Below are positions 56,346-64,000 of a stretch of 64,000 nucleotides of DNA, in pieces (within the stretch, counting starts at the first letter, position 1; the number at the start of each line of letters is the position of its first letter). A model generated the notes under the pieces. That model was not told where the DNA came from. It saw only the letters and a program-made list of their open reading frames with translations, and ran no database searches. The DNA comes from Rehmannia glutinosa. Taxonomy: Eukaryota; Streptophyta; Magnoliopsida; Lamiales; Orobanchaceae. The DNA is taken from NCBI GenBank assembly GCA_016081115.2, contig CM071931.1, positions 17,150,317-17,214,316 on the forward strand, read 5' to 3'. The translations under genes and the position numbers were made by a program.

Positions 56346-56644
56346 TGTTAAAACCAAAAGATAAGATAGGGAAAGAGACAAATTGTAACATAGAAAAGGA
56401 AAGAGAAATGAAACATTTACATAATTTTGTTCTATTTTAAAATTTCACCACACTCATTTAATTTGCCTATGTAAATTATAAAAATGTACATAATAACATA
56501 TTACATATTGCATATAAAAAAATTCAAATAAAACTTAAATCCATCATTTAATAAAACTCCAATAAATCATACGAGACGACTACTAATAATGTACTATATA
56601 TGCCGTAAACAATGTACAACATTAACAACAAGGTCCGGTGGAAA

Positions 56645-56865
56645 TAGAGGTGGCAAAATTCAACCCGGCCAGTGGACCAGCCCAGTCAGCCCGAAATTTG
56701 GGCTAGGCTGGGCTGTAGTTTTTAGGCCGACCCGAATTTTTCTTATACATGGGCTGGGGCCAGGTGATTTTGTGGCCCGACCAAAATCGGGCCGGCTCGA
56801 CCCAGCCTGAAATTTCGCAAAAGTCGGACGGGCTTGGGCCGAGCTGAAAAGATGCCCGAACTTTT
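56645..56865. mobile_element. hAT-like MITE rich in GGGCTGGGCC
   Basis: Begins AGAGGTGGCAAAATTCAACC, a common start of small plant hAT-type repeats, and continues with GGGCTGGGC, GGCCCGACC and GGGCCGAGC words. The right end is unclear. Confidence 0.4.
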
Positions 56866-58024
56866 GTCTTTCGCTAAAGTTCACAAATCCACATCGTATT
56901 GGATGGTTGGGATCAATCATTAACTAAATAATGTAAACTCCAATAAGGTTATATTGCTTTTTTTAGATTTGACAAGAAAGATATAATGTGGATAATTTAA
57001 AAGGAGAGTAATTATTCCCAAGAAGGAACATTGAAGAAAAACTAATGATTAGGGCAATAAATATGATATGTAAAACGATAACTTTACCATTTAAGTAATG
57101 ATAATTGTCTTATAACTGGGATCAGTATTATATTGTTACAAAGGGATCAACATATTGTTTATTTGGACAAATCAATATTGAAGAAAAATAACTATTAAGA
57201 CCATAAATAATGCCGCCTGTGCCTAGGCGGGGGGTTTGGCATAGACCCCTACCTGTTTATTGACTTCAAAAATATACTTACATATTAATAGGAGGGGGAC
57301 TAGGCCTGACCTCTAATTTCAACAAAAAGTGAAGAAAATTTAAACTAAATCTAACTTAACTTTACATATATTTTCTAATCTAAAAATTTCCTATCTATTA
57401 ATGAAGTAGACTACTTGCATATCCTAACGGTGGAAATTCCATATTCATAAATCTATTCTTGAGATCATCCAAATTATCAAAATAACTCTTTGCATCATGC
57501 ATCCTCGGCAACTTCTTCATCCCTTGATTTATAGCTTTTTTTGTTTTTATGGATTCGGCAAAGAACCAAAGTATTTTGTATCTGTAGTAATATATAAATT
57601 TGCAACAAAGTCATGGTCAATTTTATATAAAAATACAATAAAAATAAGACACATACATATATAAACTTATACGCGCACCTTTTCAGCATCAGCGGGAGTC
57701 CGTAGCGTGTATTCATGCATAATCCAATTGGTCTTCTTATCTTTCGAAGATTTATCCTTGTATAATAAACCAAAGCCTTACATTATCCAACTTCCTCTCC
57801 ATGATGTTTGATGGGTTTATCACCAGTGGTGGACTTCAAATATCCATTTGGGGTCTTTCTGTCTATTTGCATGCCATTGGTACTTATTTTCTTCCTCTTA
57901 GTAAACATGTACAATTCATTTTCTCCAAATATATCTGTAGGAGAAATAGAGGATTTATTGTTAATGACTAAATTGCAAAAAGACTAGGAAGAACAAATTA
58001 ATATACACTGTGATACTTGATATT

Positions 58025-58080
58025 AATAAGGGATTAATTACAAAAAAACTACCCATGAGGTTTGGAGTAATTAGGGAAAA
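58025..58080. repeat. Fragment of the GGGATAATTACAAAAAC repeat family
   Basis: GGGATTAATTACAAAAAAAC followed by TACCCATGAGGTTTGG matches the ends of the MITE at 62380-62667. It lies in intron 1 of NAC copy B. Only one end is seen. Confidence 0.5.
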
Positions 58081-58580
58081 AAATCCTAATTACATGATGA
58101 ACATCATTTTTTAAATTATAAAAGCACGTACATAATAAAATTTAAAGTAATAGGATGAATATTTCATGATTTATTCTTTTAAACATATAAATAAAACATC
58201 ATCAAATAATAAACCTGTGTATCTATAACGCGAGTGACAAGAAGAAATTAATTAAATTTATTGGACAAGCAAGAAGCAAGAAAAAAAGAAAACTAAAGAA
58301 GAAAAAATGCACGTGTAAACACACATAAATAAGATTAATTTGACTGAATATTGTAAATACTCAACAAAATTACATTTGTAGGATATTTGACAACCTCTTT
58401 AAAAAACTCAATTAGCGCCTACACAAATTGATTTTTTTTTTGGGCGCCGGTCAAACCAGCTTCTCTAGCAAAGTTTCATCATTTGTCTATTCCTACTCCA
58501 TTTAAGTCCCCCTCTGTTTTCCACATTGTTTCTTCTTCTCCTTCTGAACTCTGTAAAACATTATAGCCCTAAGCCTCCAA

Positions 58581-58890
58581 CTAGGGGTGTAAAACGAATC
58601 AAATCGAGCCAAATATAAATATATTTTATTCGTATTCATCATTTACAGAATATTCTTATTCGAAATCTTTTAATATTCAAATACAATAAAACTGATTATT
58701 ATTCATATTTGAAATATATTCGAATATATTTGTGGGATAGTTGACAACCTCTTTAATAAACCAAGTATTGGGGCCAATGAGATTAGTGCCTTTAAGATTG
58801 TTCCTATCAGTTTTTGTATTTGAATATTAAAAGAATTCGAATAAGAATATTCTGTAAATGAGGCGAATATGAATAGAATATATTGACTCG
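58581..58890. mobile_element. Inverted-repeat MITE in NAC copy B intron 1
   Basis: The left arm (58605-58695: CAGAATATTCTTATTCGAAA, CTTTTAATATTCAAATACAA) is mirrored at 58815-58890 (reverse complement CAGAATATTCTTATTCGAAT, TCTTTTAATATTCAAATAC). The left end reads CTAGGGGTGTAAAACGAATC, like hAT-type MITEs. The left arm also exists in NAC copy A at 2795-2940. Confidence 0.7.
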
Positions 58891-59519
58891 ATAAGGATTA
58901 GAAATGGTGTAGGGAATGAGTAGGCGCCAAGAACCAAGAACGTCCAAGAACCGCGAGCATGCGATAAATCTTTATAGATCATCACAATGAATTAGGACCA
59001 TGCATGCAAGAACCAGAATCAAATGAAACTAATATCAAGAAAAAACAAATTAAGGCGACCGATATATATAAACTTGATTAATAATGAATTAATCTTACGT
59101 ACGTACCGACGAGACGGCCGGTCTGGGCTGAAATCATACAAGTTAACGGGATAGATCTTGTTGGGGGGCAACGGCTCATTTTTGAGCTTCTTCATCAAGT
59201 ATTGAACGATAAGTTCTTCATCTGTTGGTTGAAATACGAATCCCACTGGCAACATCTTCAAGTATTCTTCATCACTCATCTTTTCAGTATTTGAATAATT
59301 TTGTACAGGAACGTCGTCTGTGGGATGATTAATCATGGCGGGTGTCTGAATATCATGATCGAAGGGATTATAATGAGTCTTCATGTAGGAATAATATTGG
59401 TTCTCCATTGTTGTTGAGATCGCGCGAGCTGATCAAGAAAGAACGGTTAAATGAATCCAGAGAGAGAATTAGGGTTGATAGATTTTTTTTTGATCGCTGA
59501 TGTTTATTTATTTCAATCT

Positions 59520-59540
59520 GCGCCACATATATATATAGAT
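59520..59540 (-). promoter_or_regulatory. TATA-like tract upstream of NAC copy B
   Basis: CTATATATATATATGTGG lies about 120 bp upstream of ATG 59408, mirroring copy A. Simple AT repeats nearby reduce confidence. Confidence 0.3.
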
Positions 59541-59544
59541 AGAT

Positions 59545-59994
59545 GTCGGTGAACTTGTTTAATTAAAGTAACGGCGTTAATAATTTTATAATTATTTCCA
59601 AAATCTCATGCATATTGCTTTTTTTGTTGGTCTGAGATAAGTACATATATGATGACCATGCATATAATAGATCATTCTATATATATATAGTATACTGTAT
59701 ATATATACTATCAACTATTATTTTTCATCTAAAATTAATGAATTGTTCGTATTTGGTAACTCATTTTTAATAAACAGCCCTTCCATATGCCAGATGATCC
59801 ATTACTGATCATGAGGAATGGTAATGGTTGAGATCGAAAATAATAATCAAATTCTAAAACAATTTGGGATAAGTTTTACCATTTTGACTTTTTAATCGAA
59901 ATCCAATCTACTCAGTGTACTGATCACTATTAATTTTATATCTTAATTGAAAATATTATATATAATGTACTCCATTTAAATATAATTCTTTCAA
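59545..59994. other. AT-rich non-coding stretch
   Basis: Upstream of NAC copy B. It contains TATATATA runs at 59676-59710 and no recognised feature. Confidence 0.4.
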
Positions 59995-60580
59995 ATTAAA
60001 TTAGAAATTATTTGCTAATTAATCTCAATTATTTAAATATTCAATTATGGCTTAATTATCAAATTGGACCCAAAAGTATAATACTTCTTGAACCGTTGAA
60101 CCATGAGGCCCAATTCATTATACGAGATCTGTGAGGTCCAAGTCCCGACTATAAATATCTCCTCTTGTCTCGGACTTGGGACGGATGCAAAAATCTTTTA
60201 CATGTATATTTATATGTATATTTTATTTTAAAATATTTATTTTTAGTACTAAATATTTATTTTTATTGATTTAGCCCCCAAAATTATTTAGCTCCCCAAA
60301 GATATGAGTCTAGCTCCGCCTGGTGGAGGCACACTTAGTTTTTAACCTAATCAATGTATAGCAATTAAAATTTATACACATTGATGAGGGTAATTTTTTA
60401 ATTATTTGCTAACTAATCTCCATTATCTAAATATTCAGTTACGGCTCAATTATCAAACAGAGCCCAAAAGTGTGATAGTTCTTAAACTGCTAACCCATGA
60501 GACTCAACCTATTAATTATACAAGGTCTATGATGCCCAAGTCCCAACTATAAATAGTTTCTCTCGTCTCCAAACTGTCTT
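59995..60580. repeat. Direct-repeat pair (about 175 bp each) bracketing a MITE
   Basis: 59995-60180 and 60395-60580 share AATTATTTGCTAA, AATATTCA, ACCCAAAAGT/GCCCAAAAGT, CCCAAGTCCC, AACTATAAATA and CTCGTCTC in the same order. Between them lies a copy (60186-60323) of the AT-rich hAT MITE seen at 22490-22659 (ending TCTAGCTCCGCC). Each repeat contains TATAAATA. It could be a small LTR-like element or a simple duplication. Confidence 0.65.
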
Positions 60581-60584
60581 ATTT

Positions 60585-61601
60585 TTAAGGCACATAGTTT
60601 TTTCTCCATTCTTAAGTCCTTTTGGATTTCTAGAATTCTTTTGAAGACTTAAACATCACATTTTTCCTGGAACAACCCCAGGCCCTAAATCCAAATACGT
60701 TTAGAAAAAAAAAAAACGAATCAACAATATTTAAAACCTCATAAACCCTTTTACATTTTTTAGTATATTTTGAAATACTAAATAACCTTTTTGGCTGGAA
60801 GACTGAGGCCAAAGACAAATATAGGAATTCTGGGATGACATGCAAGTATGTTTGAAACCCCACGGATGAAAATGAATTTCCCCCAAAGGCGACTTGGGCG
60901 AAATATGCTTAATTTCTTGAGAAGTAACGAAAACTAATCAATCTAGACAACCTCGTCCCCATCAACCTCCTCAGTCCCTTGATTAATTCAGCAAAAATGC
61001 AAAAACCCAAAACCATGTGTGAAATGCAGTTTCTTTGTAATCAACATTGTACTTCAGTGATGGAAATTTGTGTTGTCAGGGTGATAGACCCGAATTCGAT
61101 CTTATATGAGTATATGTGTTCGTTCCCCTATTTTCTCCCAATGGTACTAAAAAATGCAGTTTCTTCACAATTGTGTTCATAAGTCATTCAGAGTCCAAGT
61201 TAATGTCAAATGTAACAAGAGGGCAACTCATACCATTCACTCCATTTTTACGTGGCATCTACTATTTTATTTTATATTATATATACGTGGTACATTACAT
61301 ACTAACTTATTTATAGTGTATAGTTAAAAAATATATATACATTTCGTGGATATATTTTCTGAAATACAAGATGCAACACAAAACAGAAATAGAAGCTATA
61401 TAAACCGACATCAAGAAGATTAATCTTTACAAGATTCCTTAAAAAAAGATAGATTTCAAACCAGGAATATATATAGTTACAGAATATCATCGTATCCCTT
61501 CGTCACAAAACATCAGCACTCAATTATAGTACATATATTTTCAACCTTAGGACCTCCCAAGATCAATTTAAAAGTCAACAAAAAACCGAGTTAGAATACG
61601 G
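60585..61601. other. Intergenic stretch downstream of the CNGC remnant
   Basis: No confident gene. The CNGC 3' UTR may occupy the right end. ORFs at 60630-60863 and 60979-61182 carry no recognisable motifs. Confidence 0.4.
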
Positions 61602-63284
61602 TTAATCTGCATCGGCAGTAAAATCCGGCTCCGGTGGCTTTTGCAGTTTCACCAACTCCTCGCACTCTTAAGATTCCGGTTTCTGTGGACCCCACGCAGA
61701 GCGTTCGCGGCAAACCTAGACGCCAAGAAAGTTGCGCCGATACTATACGAACCTCCACCAGCATTGCCGCTCGCCCCGGCTAACCCTTCTGCTTCTTCTT
61801 CTTCTTTCCTCCTCATCTCCAATATTTTCCTTTTCGAATAACGGCGCCAAGCCGCTTGAATAAAGCACGCGGCCCAAGTGCGCCACTGTTGTGAGTAGAA
61901 ACGGAAGGTGTGTTGGACCTGTCGGCTGTGTAGCCGTCTGAATTGGCTGGCGACAAATTTCAATTCGTCGGCAGTTAGGGCGAAAGCTTCGACTTCTGTT
62001 AGAGCCTTGACCGTTCGAGTTGAAGATGGGAGATTAGAACCCGATTTTGGGTCTAGTGCCCATGTTAGGAGCTCCTCGCCACAAAAATCGCCTTCTTTTA
62101 GTAAACTGCGGTTGAAAAAACCACTTCTTCCGCCGTCGGTTGTCACGCTCTCGAGACGGCGCGTATGAGAATATCATCTCGTCGACTGGATCGCCTTCTC
62201 GGACGATGTAGGTGTTTTCTGTGTACAAACATGGTTTCAGCCTCTCACAAATGGCGTCGAGTAATCTCTCATCCATGTTCTCAAATAGTGGGACCTGCGA
62301 AAATTGTTGATCACTAATAGTCAACTCGATACAGTAGTTGAAAGGCATTGGTGTAAAGATGCATAAAGCAAAAGCCTACGGGATAATTACAAAAACACCC
62401 CTGAGGTTTGGGCTAATTACAAAATACCTAGAGATGTTTCAAAATTACAAAAAAGAAAAAAACACTCAGGTTTGATTTTGTTCTAAGTGTAAGGGGATAA
62501 TTGTAATATTTTATAAATGTCAGGGGGGTTTCGAAATACTTTTTTCTTATGAAGGAGGAAAATGTAAGATGGATCAAACCTCAAGGGGGTATTTGCAATT
62601 TTCAAAAAATCTTTGGATTTTTTTGTAATTAACTCGAACCCCAGTATGTTTTGGTAATTATCCCAAAGATCAATGCTGATATTAATTAGGGATGAATACA
62701 AAACTACCCTTGGGTTTGGCCTAATTACAAGAAAACCCAAATATTTTCCAAAATCACAAATATCCCTCTTCCCCAGGGATCTCAGATGAGGGACCCTGGG
62801 GGACACCAGTTAAACGACGGATGGAATCCTTAAGGTATTATATACACCGGTTTGTATTTTCTTAACAAATAACACCCCTATTTATGGTGCAATTTGTAAT
62901 TTTGAAAGATAATTCAGTTTTTTGTAATTAGACTAATCCTAAAGGACATTTTATGTAACTAGACTAATCCTCAAGGGAAATTTTTGTAACTAATAGTCTA
63001 ATACAAAACTTAAAAGCAAGAAGCAGCAAACTCTGGGTAAATAATTTACCCTCTTGACCAAAGCCAGACAAAGATGACGTTTTATGTCTCTTCTGAGATC
63101 TTTGGGCAGACTCTGAACAAACTTTCTTCATCCACTCCACGTGTTTCTAACCACTTGTACTGATCATAACGCCTAACCCGATCCCTCAGATCCGGTGGGA
63201 GCAAGCGATGATGCATCCACTGCTCGAGTCACGCCTTTTAACTCTCATCTCTTCAAGTCGAATAGTAAGTGATTGAAGGTATGT
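61602..63284 (-). pseudogene. Cyclic nucleotide-gated channel (CNGC), last two exons, frameshifted
   Basis: Plant CNGCs are plasma-membrane calcium-permeable channels. The exon at 63284-63050 (after CCACAG, before GTAAAT) encodes TYLQSLTIRLEEMRVKRRD and, across a frame change, HHRLLPPDLRDRVRRYDQYK and RRDIKRHLCLALVKR, the C-linker. The exon at 62294-61602 (after CGCAG) has VPLFENMDERLLDAICERLK and, in shifted frames, GEELLTWALDPKSGSNLPSS (cyclic-nucleotide-binding domain) and QQWRTWAACFIQAAWRRYSK (IQ calmodulin site). The C-terminus PPEPDFTADAD before TAA 61602 lies in yet another frame. About five 1-nt deletions, each at a run of two equal bases, break the frame. Channel pore exons are not seen between 63285 and 64000, so the gene either continues past the window or is truncated. 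A fragment copy lies at 33050-34210. Confidence 0.85.
62380..62667. mobile_element. Foldback MITE in the CNGC intron
   Basis: The left end GGGATAATTACAAAAACACC is mirrored at the right end (reverse complement GGGATAATTACCAAAACATA). The arms carry GGTTTGGGCTAATTACAAA-type words. A second, related unit follows at 62690-63000 (ACTACCCTTGGGTTTGG, TTTTGTAATTAGACTAATCC). Confidence 0.65.
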
Positions 63285-64000
63285 CTGTGGCAACAGCAAA
63301 AGCACCCAATAAGAAAAAAAAAATCAGGCACTGGGATAAGGTAAATTCAGTTATGATGGAGTCATTTTACAAGTGAATCCATTTCTTCTTTTAGTCCCAT
63401 TTTTGGAAGTATACGCATAAATTGGAAAAGCAGCTGTAAATTTAGTTGGAGAAAAAGAAAATTTTGCTGAAAAAGATGAAGAGCAAAAGAGAGTTGACAT
63501 GATTTTGACTCGGGATAAAGCAATTTGTGGAAATCAGGACACATTAAGACACGACAATGCACAATCACACACATATAAACGCGTGAGTACTATATTTGAA
63601 CATACAATTGTCTCTTTGTGTGCATGAAAAAACTTAAAACGATATAAAGAGAAACATTAAAAGAATTATGTTCCAATTCCATAGACAGCATTATGCTCTA
63701 TTGTATTTTTACACAAGTTTAACCCACAAAACTAGCATCCCAAACAAGAAGGTCTTCTGATGCACATCGTTTATGTCCCATTATTTCAATTCTAGTTTCT
63801 CAGAGCTGTATTTATGATTTGGCACTGTGTACAAGCTTTGCTCATGTCCTACATGTCAAGCACCAAATGATCTCCTTTACAGGAGTGCCTCAATTAATAG
63901 TTTGTCAATTCACTCAATGCCATGGGGGGAAGAAGAATCATGAATTTGATTCAAACCAAAGTAACAGTAACAAAAAAAAAAAAAAAAAGAAGAAGATAAT
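63285..64000. other. Sequence upstream of the CNGC exons, no coding exon recognised
   Basis: Probably CNGC intron. The ORF at 63574-63362 has no channel motifs. A poly-A-rich tract occurs at 63970-63990. Confidence 0.4.

Larger units (their letters stand above)
57398..59408 (-). pseudogene. NAC-domain transcription factor, copy B (three exons, frameshifted)
   Basis: Exon 1 (59408-59107) starts MENQYYSYMKTHYNPFDHDI and has subdomain A LPVGFVFQPTDEELIVQYL. Exon 2 (57934-57679, after CTACAG, before GTGCGC) gives ELYMFTKRKK, PNGYLKSTTGDKP and, after a frame change, KKTNWIMHEYTLRTPADAEK (subdomains B-D). Exon 3 (57581-57398) has LVLCRIHKNKKSYKSRDEEV. Breaks relative to copy A: 4-bp insertions in exon 1 (just before the donor) and exon 3 (after AED), TAA at 57783-57785 and a frame change near 57765. 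Without the insertion exon 3 would end shortly after PPLGYASSLLH at TAA 57398-57400. It is the better preserved sister of copy A; the 5' UTR, introns and 3' flank (to about 57208) are homologous. A NAC protein this short would lack a normal activation tail. Confidence 0.82.

Overview
The window is plant nuclear DNA, most likely from a eudicot. It contains NAC and cyclic-nucleotide-gated-channel (CNGC) coding remnants with GT-AG introns, plant-type CACTA, MULE and hAT transposons, and plant Ty3/Gypsy (Tat and Tekay/chromovirus) and Ty1/Copia retrotransposons. The background is AT-rich, interrupted by a GC-rich 11.2 kb retroelement. The species cannot be told from sequence alone. I find no intact host gene. 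Every host-gene-like segment carries frameshifts, stops or missing exons, and most of the window is nested transposable elements.

Layout, left to right. 1-1,900: AT-rich repeats. 1,912-7,930: decayed NAC gene copy A (minus strand). Its first intron holds a LINE scrap, a partial Tekay-type LTR and an intron-bearing MULE transposase relic. 8,311-9,202: a CACTA end split by a hAT MITE with a perfect 8-bp target-site duplication (TSD), then a foldback MITE. 10,592-21,838: a complete Tat-lineage LTR retrotransposon with a perfect 5-bp TSD. Its gag-pol is on the minus strand, it has a spliced-looking coiled-coil antisense ORF on the plus strand, and its hypervariable region carries 17 copies of a ~30-bp hairpin repeat. 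22,007-32,910: CACTA-type ends and terminal repeats enclosing fragments of APS kinase, a RABA GTPase, a Pumilio-24-like protein, a NAC-like protein and the element's own Ulp1 protease. 33,050-34,210: a split copy of a CNGC exon. 34,533-35,355: a MULE-type element with a 9-bp TSD, followed by a LINE RNase H/zinc-knuckle fragment. 35,923-47,835: a CACTA transposon (TNP2 transposase, second ORF, Ulp1 protease) interrupted by a 5'-truncated Tekay element whose LTR is about 4 kb. 50,641-55,506: a deletion-scarred Copia element with a 5-bp TSD. 56,045-56,860: a CACTA right end and a hAT-like MITE. 57,200-59,480: NAC copy B, the closer-to-complete sister of copy A. 60,000-60,580: a direct-repeat pair. 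61,602-63,284: the last two exons of a CNGC gene with several 1-nt frameshifts.

The two most informative themes are these. (i) The Tat element has an antisense gene with introns, and a tandem hairpin array whose stem variants are always pairable in the sense-strand RNA. (ii) CACTA-like elements have picked up several exon fragments of host genes. The NAC copies (about 55 kb apart) and the CNGC copies (about 28 kb apart) show that local segmental duplication preceded the transposon invasions. I read everything by eye; no database search was possible.
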